Assembly: GCA_019914995.1 (NCBI GenBank)
Contig: CM034127.1
Location: forward strand, 5,952,001 to 6,016,000
Origin: Acanthochlamys bracteata
Lineage: Eukaryota > Streptophyta > Magnoliopsida > Pandanales > Velloziaceae
Direction: 5' to 3'
DNA: 64,000 nucleotides
The position numbers were made by a program, and so were the translations under genes. Shown here piece by piece: positions 1 through 11,624 of the stretch (the stretch's first letter is position 1; the number at the start of each line of letters is the position of its first letter). A model generated the notes under the pieces. It was not told the DNA's origin and searched no databases. It saw nothing but the letters and a program-made list of their open reading frames with translations.

Positions 1-3000
1 CTAGAGGAGATTTCCTCAGTGCTTTCCAAATGCAAGGTACTGCAGGTCAACATTCTTGTTGTTCCACAATTTGAAATTTGAAGATTTTAGAGTCACTCAT
101 CTGATGGTCTAGGGTCTAGAAGAGATGGTCTCGGGACCATCTTAGATCACTAGTAACTCTGCATCTTTCACCTGAAATGGATGGATCGGATTTTCCATTT
201 ATGTATAAGTTTACGTAGGACCTTAGAATGTCTTAGCTGATCTATAGAGAAGGAGGCACTATTTTGAAATATAAGGGCCTTAGGTCTTCTCAAAGATAAG
301 GGGTAGCGCTATTTTGAAATAACTTCAAGTCTGATATCACAACATGTGTTTTTTCATGACCTTGTCATTTTTCATGAATTTATTGCTTAGTATATATATA
401 GTATCAATTACAACAATTACTATGCCTCATTCTGCAAATTGGGATTGGAAATGTAGATCCTTTCATGTATTGTGCTTTGTTATACGTATAAAATCCTTGC
501 TAATAGAAATTTATTTATTTATTTCTATAGTATATGACCAACAGACCAAGTCTTCTTAGATTTTCATATATCCCTCTTAACAAGAGGAGCTTCCTTCAAT
601 TATAATCGGGTATACAGGGTCGCCTCTAATGGACATCCTAGCATTAGCACAATCGTCTGGAATGTATTAGATTTGACATGTTCTTATAGGAACTTTCAAC
701 CTAACTCCAACCCTCCTCTTATATTGGAAGTGATGTCCAATGGGAGGAGTTGAGCAAATATAAATCATACTTATTGAAAGAAGAGATCATAAATTGGAGT
801 ATTTACTATTTAAGTAACTTCTGAAGAATATGAATTGTTTCAATTTGAATTTGGGCTATGATAGGAAAGATAGTGTTGTAATAAGAACTGTTTTGTTTAA
901 TTAAAAAGGCTTCTTACATATTGAATAGCTAGCAGTTGTGGAACTTGGGAATTGAGATGGATAGACTGACTTAGGTATTAATCTAGTAGATTGTAAGATC
1001 TAATAAAGTTAAATCCAGATATACTTACTCTTGTTTAGAAAATCTGCATTGATTCTAATATATATAATCATTAGCATTAACTTATTAGATTTCTTGATTC
1101 AAAAGGTTACCACCTTATAGTGCTACATGTTCCCATCTTACAGAAGCCTTTCTGTCTTGGCACTTCAGAAGAGATTTCTGTCCTTTATGGTTTTGCTTTT
1201 AGTTCCTTTCTAATATCAGTTCAACAACCATTTGCTTTTCCCTAGTTGTATCTTATTGCATGTATTTTCTTCTTGATGTAATTCAGAAAGTTCTATGGAT
1301 AGGTCCTGTGAAATTTGGGCCGACAACACAAGAAGTGCATGGAGCATCTGAGCTGGCATCTGCACTTGATAGCTTGAACAAAAGTTGCGACATTACACTT
1401 GTTGGGAATGCAGCTTTAGAAGCATTTGCACGGGTCTCAAAATATCTTCTGTCATATAAATCCTTCAGAAGTGCATCTGTTGTCTGGGAATTTCTTAAAG
1501 CAAGGTCACTTCCAGGAGTTGCTGCATTAGATAGAGTATGCAAATTAGACCTTTTGTGCTATCAATTAACTTTTTGCTTAGTGGTTGCTCTAAGTGCATA
1601 TAAAAGAAAAATACATGCGTTTTTCCTGTGTTATTCAGTGACTCCGTGAGATGTGAACACACACTTAAGATTCTAGAATCACATGTTCAAGGGCCAAGGT
1701 TTTACCCTTTTTTATTTATACTATCATAGTAAAACACTACACGAGAACTCTATGTAGAATTTCTCTTTTAATTGCAACAATAACTTGTGTTTTTTTCTCA
1801 AATTTTATTAGTATTATGACTTCGTTAACTTCTTCTATTCTTTCTCACAGGCCTACCCATTCGCCCTTGATTGGACCACTATTTTTGCTGATCCGAACCA
1901 GCCTTTATTCATTGACATTGGAAGTGGTATTTCCTTTATTAATGTTCCAATATATCAGCCTAAAACGTCTGTTCATAGACGCTGAAGATATTATTCTGTT
2001 AGTAGTGGATGTTGTAGGCTATATCAGCATGCAATAAGAATCTTGACTGTTTAGGTTTTATGATAATTAGTAACTTATTCTGAGGCACCACCCTGCCTGG
2101 ATCTCAATCGAGTTTTGGACACAGACTTCATTTTTTAAATATAGCCTCGCTCGATTAGGGAAACTTGTTAATTATTCAGTCAAGTTCGTCATATCTCACG
2201 TTTACTACCTCAGCTCCATGCAAGATGGTACTGTTCCAACCAAAATACCTTCAAATTCTGAAAAAGCATCTGTTATTTACTGGTGTGCAAGAATTGCAAG
2301 ATATAGTCTTTGTCATAGAGAATACTTGCTGATCTGTGGAAGTAGGTATGGTTGTGGATGTGTATTATTGAATTTATCTATTGAACTTATCCTTAGGTGT
2401 TCCATATATGCAATATAGTACAAATACTTTCTCATTGAAAATTGAGGTTTTTTTTTCTTTTAATAAATTTTGTCTATGCGAAATATGGCTTGAGGATACA
2501 TAGTGAAAGTCCATGTTTGATTTTGTTCGAAGGCGAAGTTGCATGCTGTTAACCTCCATGAAATATTTTAACTCGCATGAGAATATCAGGCATGAAGGAG
2601 CTGTTTTTCTTACCTAAGAAAGTATAGTAATCGAACAAAAAGACTAAGATTTTTCTACTCAAGCTTTCTGTGTTCTTTACTGGTGTTGTTGGTATGCTGC
2701 ACTTGTATTTAGATCAATACTACCACTGGCTATTGGTTTTGTTTGAACTTTTCCCTTTCTTTTTTCGTTTAAGAGTTCTTGGTTCCCTTAAATTATGCTT
2801 CACCATTCTCTCATTTGCTGTAGGAAATGGACTGTTTGTGTTGAGAATGGCTAAAATATGGAAGGAGTTTAATTTCATTGGACTTGAGAATAATGATAAG
2901 GTTGACATGTTTCTTCATGATATCTGATGATTCTATTTAATGTATATTTTCATTCGTTTTGAGCTCTAATACATAACTATTGGCGAAGGTGATGGAATTT

Positions 3001-6000
3001 CATTTCTTGTTACTCTTGCTTCTTACAGCTTGTGAAGGTCTGCCTGGATAATGTCGTTGAATCTGATATTCAAAATGGGTGAGTTATCTACCATTCTACC
3101 ATCCTGGATTTGTTTGAATAAATAACCTAATTACCAATAATGTGGCCATATGATTTTCTTTCGTCCTCTACGAATAAGTAGGTACTACAGTAAATGATTG
3201 TACTACCTTTTGTATTCTGGTTCTCTTTATTCATCAACATATTTTAAGTTGAATTGTCTATCGTTTAGGTTGTCTAGTTTGATAGTTTGGAAAACGAATC
3301 CAGTTCCCTTGATGCAATTGTTATAAATGCTTAGAGTTACTTCATTTGTATTTATAACCACACAAATTATTCATCGTTGATTAACTCAATATGTGTCGAT
3401 ATTAAAGGTTAATAATTGTCTTTTGCTACGGTCATAATATCAGATATAACTGTTTATGGTTATCTTTCAGTATATTAAGAAGCCAGATTCCATTGTTTCA
3501 AGGAATAAGCAATCAACTTGCATCTCTCTATGATAAGAACTGTCGATCTTTGATTAGAGTTTGAGATTATGTCCATGATTTTATATCTGCAAGAATCTGA
3601 AATTTTCGTCGCCTAGCTTGATAGGATCATTTCTAAAATCAACTTCTATGTTCAGGGTTCAGGATATTAAATTACATCCCTACTGGTTTTGTTTTTCGCA
3701 TTCCATAGTGGCCTCCAAGTTTTTGAAATCGTACTATTTGATAAAAGTAAACTAGTATGTTAATCATCTCTAGATACTGAAGGTTTGGTTAAAATAATGG
3801 CAGATTGAAACTTCATAAGCTAGTAGCAACATTTAGCTTGTAAGTAAGTTATACTAATATCTTTGATTTAAGGTCTTCTCAGAAAAAGAAAAAAGAAAAA
3901 AAGAAAGCACTGAAATATTGGCATACGCTATATGTAAATGTAAATGAATATTTCAGAGTTGTCATTAACATTTGCTTTCTCCTGCATCTAATACAAGCTA
4001 AAGTATTTTCTCTAATAGGTAAACCATAGTGCTGATGAATAATGATTTGCTATCTCTAATTTTTAGCTTGTAGCTATTTGTATGTATATTAACGAAGAAC
4101 TTGTTAATGTTGAGTTGGTGTTACTTGATATGACTATGTGTCTCTTGATTAGTGGATATGACTGTGTCTTTTGTGATGCAAGATGATATTACTAATGGGT
4201 TTCGATTCGTTTACCATGGTCATCAATATCGAACCCATGTTTAACTATCTAGATTTTCCATTTAGTAGTTAGTATATCTTCATATCTTCTTTCCATATTT
4301 TTAGTAGCTTTAGAATTTTTGAGGGCATCTTGTTTGCTTATTTTAAGGTTGAGTTTATTTTCATTGTAAACAACTTCTGACGAATAATTTCTTCTCGAAG
4401 TCGGTAGCTTTTCTTCTGTTCTTCTCTTGTCCTTCTAATTTCCCTTTGTTGTTCTGCATCATTCTGCTTATAAGAATAAACCTAAAAGTTCACGGTTGCC
4501 TCTTACCTTCTGCGTATTCTGTTGAACCTGTGTGTTTGCCAGATACTTTATTTCAACAAATGCAACTTCTACGTTCCGTTCTATTATCTCAAGCTACCCT
4601 GGGCATCTGGCATTTGTTTCAATACAGGTATGTAGAATTAATTTATAACGTTTCTGCCGCATAACTTTTAAAGTTTCTTTTCTAAGTTTTGGATTATTTT
4701 GTTTTGTCCTGTTAAAATTCTTTCATCACTTTAGTTTCTCTTGCAAAACTACCATTAGATGATTTTTTCATTTTTTTATTTTATATTGTTCGTAAGAGTT
4801 TAGTTCACTTCTGAAGATTTGCAAATAACTGGATCATTCTCATTCTTCTGCTAGGCGCTAGCAGCATTGTGCTTAGAAATTTATGCATGTTGCTGCTATG
4901 AACAGTTGAGACTCTGTTACTTGTGGTGGAGCATTGTGTCATTGGGTTTGCCATCTTGTGTTTCTAAGATTTTATATGGAAAAAGTATTTTATGTATCAA
5001 GCTTGAATAATACTGTGTAAACCACTTCCTTCAGCTCTAAAGTAATGTTTAGCTAACCTGCAGTGCACATCAATCATTTATTTTAAGCGAAGAAAAGAAT
5101 TCTTTCTCATCCTTCGTTCCCTGTGCAACCTTTATGAATAGCTTGTATAGTTCTGGACCCTCTAGCTTGATGTAATATGTGTTAAACGCTTTTGAGAGCT
5201 ATTCATATTGTCTATCTGACACCTATTGAAAAGCTAGATGTTCTCTGGAAATTATTCTCAGATTCTTATTTACACCTTAAATTTTTTCTAGTTCCCGAAT
5301 CCAGATTTTAATAAAGAGGAGCAGAGATGGAGGATGGTTCAGAGGTTACTTGTTGAAGCAATTGTGGACTTGCTTACTACTAATGGAAAGGTAGCTTGAG
5401 CTTTGCCTTTCTTATACTGAACTCTTTGTTCATTACTTCATCATTGATATTTGTTTCTCTAGGCTGGAGATAGTAATGATTACATTTGTGAAATCTCCAT
5501 TATTTTTTAGGAGAAAAGACCACCTTGTACTACTTCTAGCTAGCCTGCCCTTTCCATATTATGCTTCAACACAGTAAGCTAAGTCAGCCTCCGGTTTAAT
5601 CCTGCCTGTTTTAAGGACCTCTTAACCAACCTCGAGCTTGTATTCTAATTTGAGCCCAAGGGCTGCTGGGTACCTGGCATTTTGTTTTGTTATATGTAAT
5701 GGGCTTTGAGCCAGGTCCATGCTATGAACTTCTAAACTTCAGTATTGCTTTGAACAAAATCCATTCAGAATATGATCTGAACCACAGGCTAAAGCTGATA
5801 TCTGATAAATTGCTCATTAAATGGTATCATTATTCTCAACTGTAAGCATAACAAGATATACATCATAACATGAAATCCGACAAATACATGAAACATGACG
5901 ATGAGTATAATGTATAGATAGTTCGTAGAGACAAATTTAATGAGCATAGCACATGGAGTTTTAGTCTAAACTTGAACCATAAAGTGCACTTGATTATGTG

Positions 6001-6621
6001 CTTAGTCTAATCTTAGGAGTACAATCTATATGTATGTCTACCTATATGTATGTACAAGCTCCTCAGATCTCTAAGTGAAAGGTACATTGACATATCTGTT
6101 GCATCACACCTGAGATACTTATTGCCTCAGTGGAACTTTCGGTTTTTGTGACAGACACTTAGAATGGAGAAGAAAACACAAATGCCTTTTTGGTTTTGGT
6201 TCTTTCCACTACTTCACTATTGAAATGGTTGGATATAGCTTATCTGTGTATTTTGACATGGAGATTTGTTATCAAAATTAGCAAATGCTGTATAAGTCAT
6301 GATCCTTTTACTGCTATGAGGAACTAGAAAGCACAGACCTTTCTTAGGGAAACTTTGGTAATATGAAAATTTAAACATTTCGTAAGCAATTTTCTAAGAA
6401 ATCTCTCTTGTCAATAGATCTTCTTGCAATCAGATATCAAGGCAGTTACTATGAGAATAAAGAAGGAATTTTTGCTTTATGGAAATGACAAACTTCTTGT
6501 GGATGGTGAAAATGATGGCTGGATTCAGGAAAATCCATTTGGTATGCGATCAGATTGGGAGGAGCATGTCTTAGATCGAGGAGCTCCAATGTACAGAGTG
6601 ATGCTGAAGAAAGTTGGTTGA
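1..6621 (+). CDS. PGK-like / tRNA (guanine-N7) methyltransferase fusion, 3' part (5' end outside window)
   Basis: Exons read as <1-36, 1287-1535, 1851-1926, 2824-2900, 3029-3078, 4543-4627, 5292-5390 and 6418-6621 (876 nt, 291 residues plus TGA). All borders are GT...AG and the frame stays open. Residues 1-95 resemble the C-terminal lobe of phosphoglycerate kinase: KKVLWIGPVKFGPTT sits where kinases have vlWNGPmGvFE, and LPGVAAL matches the end of the nucleotide loop, but the GGGD and GGGAS glycine motifs are lost (VGNAALEAF and SFRSASVVWEF instead), so kinase activity is unlikely. Residues 96-291 are a full TrmB domain: SAM loop FIDIGSGNG, IGLE, STNATSTFRSI, FPNPDFNKEEQRWRM and FLQSDIKAV. 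The family places m7G at tRNA position 46. The F in FPNPDF is C in the plant homologue I remember. The fusion rests on an in-frame join 1535/1851. Two separate transcripts would be the alternative. Confidence 0.85.
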
Positions 6622-7502
6622 AGTAAAGACATGTTGATGAAAGGTTGTGGACCTGTTGCTCATGTTCAATGTTCATGATTCATGAAGACTGCTGAAAAGC
6701 TCTTGTCAGATTCTGTGGGCGAGTACTGCGTGCAGTTTGGTTTTGATATCTTTCATATCTCAAAAGCTTGCAATCTGACACTGATCCTTTCTGGCGATTC
6801 GTCTGTTGTGAAGCAAAGGTTAGTCTGCCACCCAGACCATCATCTTCTATAAAAAAATCTCACTTTGTTAACTAATCTCAACTCCAAGAGAGAAGTACTT
6901 GTTCTCCCGTCATATCAGAAGATATCATTTTCCCACAAAAATAGAAAACAAAAAGATTGGCACTATATTTTGTGTACTTGTTTCTGCTGTTCGGAAAACA
7001 CCGGTCATTGTCAACACTCACCTGCAATTGCACATGACTCATTCCTGGAGCATTCATATTCAATTTTATGGACAGCTTAAACCTCTGGTTCCTCTCACAG
7101 GTTATTCAGAATAAATCATTGAGAGGCAAAGAAGCTATTGCTTACTCAAATACATCTGCCTGCAGCTTTCTTGACACCTAATTCCCTTGAATGTATGAGA
7201 AACACTGATGTATAAGTGTCAAATATTTGCCAGAAACCACTCAAGATCTGAAGCCAAGGGATTCTTGGTTCAGCTATTCTCTTGGTTTCAGTGGTGCCAA
7301 GAGAGTTGGAGGGCAACGTTTATCAAAATGAAAAAATCCTTTAAGACTTCAATCATGTGTAGTTGTGCATCAACTGCTTGTCTCTTGTAAGAAAAATAAT
7401 GGAAGGTGTTCTCTCCTGTATTATCCTGGTTTTGGCCTGACCAGAAAGCAGCCTAATTTCTGTACACTAAAAAAGATTGTGAAAATGCTTCCTTAGGCTG
7501 CG
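6622..7502 (+). other. Probable 3' UTR and downstream flank of the fusion gene
   Basis: No further coding exon is visible after the TGA at 6619-6621. The stretch is less AT-rich than the repeats that follow and probably holds the 3' untranslated region. I could not fix a polyadenylation site. Short open frames here (for example 6865-7080) have no recognisable motif or splice context. Confidence 0.45.
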
Positions 7503-7720
7503 GGACTGTTTGATTTAGCTTATCAATAAAATAGTTTTTTAATTTTATATTTTACGTTTTTTAATATATATTTTATAAATATTTAAAAATTTTAAAAAGT
7601 GTAGAAAAAATTTATATAATAAAATTTTTTTATTATATATTTCATTATTTTAAAAATAAAAAAATAAAAATATTTTTTTTAAAAATAATTTTTATTTTAT
7701 AAGTAATTTCGAACATCCCT
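7503..7720. mobile_element. AT-rich TIR element (MITE-like)
   Basis: The left end reads GGGACTGTTTGATTTAGCTT. The right end, reverse-complemented, reads GGGATGTTCGAAATTACTTA. The core is almost pure A/T with palindromic poly-A and poly-T blocks. It resembles the copies at 54122-54367 and 60589-60829 in both ends and core. Target duplications are not clear, so the superfamily is left open; the 54122 copy suggests a 3-bp duplication. It lies just downstream of the methyltransferase fusion gene. Confidence 0.55.
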
Positions 7721-8584
7721 AAGACGTCAACGCAGTCTTTTGTAGCGCTTTTGGGCTCGATAAAAGATTTGGTGTTAAGACTTGCCGTTCAGAATTTGTG
7801 GCGAGTAGTTTTCAGAAATCTGGAAAGTATTTTTTAGTTCTGCTATTAATACATATTAAGTTTGCTGTGGAAGTTTTAACCTTTCAATTTTTGAGTGATC
7901 CTAAACGTTAAAACAAAAGGGTATGCGACATGTCTGTAGACGTATACAAGCTTAGGATGTGTTTCAATTACACAAAAAAAAAAAAATTTGGCCAAATTTT
8001 GAATTCAAACTCATTTTTAATTTATTTCTTATCGAATTTAATTTTACTAGTTTTATTAAACCTGTTATTAAGATACACCCTATTCAGAATATTACAAATG
8101 CCTAGGATATATTTGTTGTACTAAACATGTTCACATTTAATCATACTACCTGTTGTTGTAGTACATTCGAAAATTTAAACTCTGTCGAGTAAATTGCTTC
8201 CATATAAAGAGGTCCGATCCAAATGCTGGAGCCATCAGATCATAATCCAAACCGTTGTTAGGCATTTTTCCACTATTTTCAGATCGTGGACAAACTTCCA
8301 TTGAAGCCAAATTTTTTATTCCAGTAACTGCCAGCAAAAGCAGCAGGAGCAGCAGCTCATGATTTGTAAGAGAAGAGTCGCCATCCTACATTTATACATC
8401 ATAAATAGCAGGTTCCTGTAAAATTGATATCATGCTTCTTTAACACCCCTTCTCATCAACGATGTGTTGCTCACTGGTACTAATATAACTAGCTTGAAGT
8501 CAGTCTTCGAGGCAGCCTCTTTCCGATTTCCTGCAGAGAAAGAGGACATCATTAATCAGTAAACAGCTATGTAAATTGTGATGT
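7721..8584. other. No gene supported; one short unassigned open stretch on the - strand
   Basis: The minus strand over about 8160-8370 is open and starts with a run of leucines (HELLLLLLLLAVTG), followed by a short polar segment. It could be a fragment of an exon encoding a signal or membrane segment. I recognise no family and see no convincing splice sites or neighbouring exons. The rest is AT-rich flank. Confidence 0.3.
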
Positions 8585-8880
8585 CTACAGATGAGACGGC
8601 AAATATCAAGAAAAGAATTTGCTCAGAAGTGTATGCGACATATTATGAGATCTACTTAAAAGCTACGTAGTGAACACCGAGTAAATACAATAATGAGACA
8701 CAGCGACAACCAATTAGGAGATGATAGGAAACCTACAGATGAGACTGCAAACATCAAGAAAAAGTTTGCTGATAAGTGTATGCGACGTATTATGAGATCT
8801 ACTTAAAAAGATACGTAGTGAACTCCAGGAAATACAATAATGAGACAAGGCAACGACCAACTAGGACATAACTAGGAAAC
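8585..8880. repeat. Tandem duplication, two units of about 148 bp
   Basis: Unit 1 (8585-8732) and unit 2 (8733-8880) both start CTACAGATGAGAC and both end AGGAAAC. They share TGTATGCGAC, ATTATGAGATCTACTTA and AATACAATAATGAGACA in the same order. Roughly a tenth to an eighth of sites differ by eye, plus small indels, so the duplication is not recent. Neither strand has a long open frame. The unit is not recognisable as a known element. Confidence 0.85.
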
Positions 8881-9598
8881 AGAAGCAAATTCTAAGTTTA
8901 AATATCCAGAACCTATAAAGGCCTCAAAATTAGAAAGCAGTGAAGCTGAAGACAGACTATCAACGAAAGACTACGCATGTATGGCATAAAGCAACTTTGT
9001 TTCAGGATGCAGACAAGCAGTTTGATCAATTTTAGTTGTTCAATTTTTGAAGAAAATGATGTTGAATTAGATGTCATAACAAATTAGTGTTAAGAAAGTC
9101 CGCTAATATCTGCTAATAAAAGGATGAAAGCTAAACTTGATCTTGCGTCCAACTTAGTGTTAGAAAAAACAGAAATGTCAAAGAAGAAGGACGGAAAGCA
9201 TGAAGCTAAAAGAACTCATATCTTCTTTAGTTATAATCATAACTTTTTGTTATGGTTTCAATAGAGAAAGTAAAAAAAGTCCAACAGTGGATTTCACATA
9301 AGAAAGCTCCTAACTCCTTTAACCAGGAAAGGAGCATTATAGTGGCCAAAGAGGGCCATACTCCCAGTATTGAAGCAGCTAAGTACCAGGACAAGGTAAA
9401 AAAGATATTTGCACATAACAGAAGGATAGTAGAGTGGTAGTATGTCCTGCCTTGAAAGCTTTAACCTGGGTTCAACTACATATAGCAGCATTTTTTTCTC
9501 TTTTTCATATAATTTTATCGTCAATAACAGCTTTAAGCTTACTTATCCCTGATTTAAAGCTGGCTCAACCAAAATTCTGGATTAAGGGCATTTGCATG
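8881..9598. other. Intergenic stretch without supported gene
   Basis: Only short frames are present (for example 9252-9440). A degraded tRNA-like patch near 9410-9475 has a CTGGGTTCAACT B-box-like string, but no cloverleaf can be drawn with confidence. The 8 bases at 9591-9598 are the left target duplication of the next element. Confidence 0.4.
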
Positions 9599-10334
9599 CA
9601 TAGTTGTAAGAACCGAAGAACTCTCCGGATCACGGTTCTCGGATTCATCCGTCAGATCAATCGGTCGAACCGTTGGGTCAATAATATTAAAACATTTTCG
9701 ATTAATAATAACAACAATCACGGTGAGAAACCTATTACTATTATGACACTACCAACAATAATAGCAGTAATAATTACAGTAAAAAATTAAAATATTTCTA
9801 CTATGATATTACTATCAATAACAACAGCAATAATAATAACAGTTGAAATATTGCCACCATAATACCTTCACTAACAACAATAATAACATCGAAAATTTAT
9901 AACGATAAATATTTAATTAGACGATTAGAAGAAGATAAAATTATTAAATAGATAAATCATAAAAGAAATATAATCACTTTTTTAGGTATACATATTTGAA
10001 TCTGAATATTTTACAATTTAAAAATCACTAATAATTGATATTTACAAATGAGACATAATCAATTGTATTTTTACATTATCATATCCAAATACAAAATCTA
10101 AACTATATATTATTTTTTAATATAGAGCTATTAATAATTATTTTTATATTAAATATATCATAAATTTAAATTTTAAAATTTTATTCAACTCGATTTAATC
10201 CAGATTAAAGCGAGTCAAAACGGGTCGAAATGGATCAATTGTACAGAGAGTTTTTTTATAAATTCGGACCGGTTTATCGTCCGGGTTGATGGTTTCCGGA
10301 TCAATCCGGACGGTTCGGTCCGGTGACAACTATG
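9599..10334. mobile_element. hAT-like non-autonomous element with 8-bp target duplication
   Basis: Inverted ends CATAGTTGTAAGAACCG and, from the right, CATAGTTGTCACCGGACC are flanked by near-identical 8-bp duplications TTTGCATG (9591-9598) and TTTGTATG (10335-10342). The subterminal regions are rich in CGG and CCG motifs (CTCCGGATCACGG, TCCGGATCAATCCGG), and the 0.5 kb core is AT-rich with no transposase. An 8-bp duplication fits hAT; a MULE (9 bp) fits less well. It is about 736 bp. Confidence 0.7.
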
Positions 10335-10744
10335 TTTGTATGAACTCATGAATGCTTGATAATGTGATAAAGACTTAGCTCTGTCTTTATTCTAGACTAA
10401 ATTCCATTACAAGCTTAGCCCTAAGATTAGTGGCATAAAGGCTTCTAAGTTGTTGTGTCTGAACAAGGGATTAATTCAAAAGTTTCCACGTAATATTCTC
10501 AACCTTTCTTCAGACAGTAACAAATAAGGTTACTATTCCCAGAAATGACATATGAGATAGTCAAATCACTAATTACCTTTCACAAATTGATCAATTAAAA
10601 CTGACCAACTAAATTTGAAATATCATCAGCTCAGGTACTGGACAAAGATCTATGTTCAGCATAAGCAGACATGTGAGCCTTCACTTTAGAAAGTGTATGA
10701 CAGCCCATGGCACCCATGTATCTTATTTGATATGTTACGCATAC

Positions 10745-11624
10745 CTCAAATAGTTGGTTGATGTTATCAGCTGTCTTTGCAGATGTCTCAATAAAGAACA
10801 TGCCATTCTTCTCATATGGGATCCTTTAGAGTAGAAAAATTGGTCATTTAGTATGTGCAATTGGTTAGAAACAGAGCGCTTCAATTAGTTCAACAATTAG
10901 CGCGCTCCTATCTTCATGAAGATCAGCTTTATTTCCAACCAAAGCCATAATAATATTAGGACTTCCATGTTTTTGCAGTTCCTGTCAGGTATCAAATTCA
11001 GGTAGCAATTTAACACAGAATAATCGTACTTAAATCCTACATACACAAATCTATGGGTATGACGAATCACCTTGACCCAGTTCTGTGCTTTACTGAATGA
11101 ATCCTGACTTGTTATATCGTAAACACAACGCAACAGCTTGACCTCGGTAGTAGAGTGGTGCCAAAGCAACATACCTATGAGAAAACTACCAATTAATCCC
11201 AAGTAAATCATTACAGAAGCTCGACACTTCTAAAATACTTAAATACTGGGGCTCAATCAGAATATGCTAATTGACATGAAAAATAAAAACGAGTATATAG
11301 AATATACCTCTCCTGGCCAGCAGTATCCCATATTTCAAATTTAACGGTAGTTGAGTCTATCAAAGCAATTGTTTGAGATAAGAATGATGCACCAACTGTT
11401 ACCTAGTAGCAATTGTTTGAGATAAGAATGATGCACCAACAGTTTCCTAGTAGCCAATGCACAAAGGATAGTATTGTGCCAAACATTGAGCAAGACTTAC
11501 AAATTAAAATAAATAACTTTAGTACTCCATAAGTTGTCAAGCTCGAGTCTATCATAGTACTGACCATGTACAAACGGAGGACAATACAGCTTTTACCAAC
11601 ACCTGAATCCCCCAGCAAAACTAA
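10745..11624 (-). pseudogene. RABF1: ARA6/RABF1-type Rab5 GTPase pseudogene
   Basis: Five exon remnants lie in the right order with introns kept: about 11540-11624 (VLLGDSGVGKSCIVLR, P-loop), 11308-11402 ([14 protein letters not shown] and [12 protein letters not shown]), 11071-11174 (YVALAPLYYRG...VYDITSQDSFSKAQNWVK), about 10899-10981 ([20 protein letters not shown]) and 10745 to about 10828 ([20 protein letters not shown]). The wording matches the plant-specific ARA6 class, which carries GDSGVGKS, rather than RABF2. It is broken: the P-loop exon changes frame after IVLR, the third exon changes frame between YYRGQ and VYDITS, the fifth lacks bases before its YEKNGM segment, and a 44-bp piece of the second exon is tandemly repeated. 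The first exon (N-myristoylation MGC) and last exon were not found. Retained introns mean a duplicated, not processed, pseudogene. Confidence 0.85.
11365..11452. repeat. 44-bp tandem duplication inside the Rab pseudogene
   Basis: Copies at 11365-11408 and 11409-11452 both read GCAATTGTTTGAGATAAGAA onward to CCTAGTA, differing at a few bases. The unit covers the intron 3' end and the start of the exon that encodes VGASFLSQT, so the 3' splice site is present twice. This is a local duplication that occurred in the relic or caused its decay. Confidence 0.85.

Noticed and set aside
1816-2037. Open frame over the 1851-1926 exon as a separate gene start
   Set aside because: It is in a different frame from the methyltransferase exon; the in-frame reading comes from the upstream exon through the splice site at 1851.
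9410-9475. Possible tRNA-Gly gene
   Set aside because: A GTGGTAGTAT string and CTGGGTTCAACT suggest D and T arms, but the acceptor and anticodon stems do not pair convincingly; at best a degraded tRNA-like fragment.
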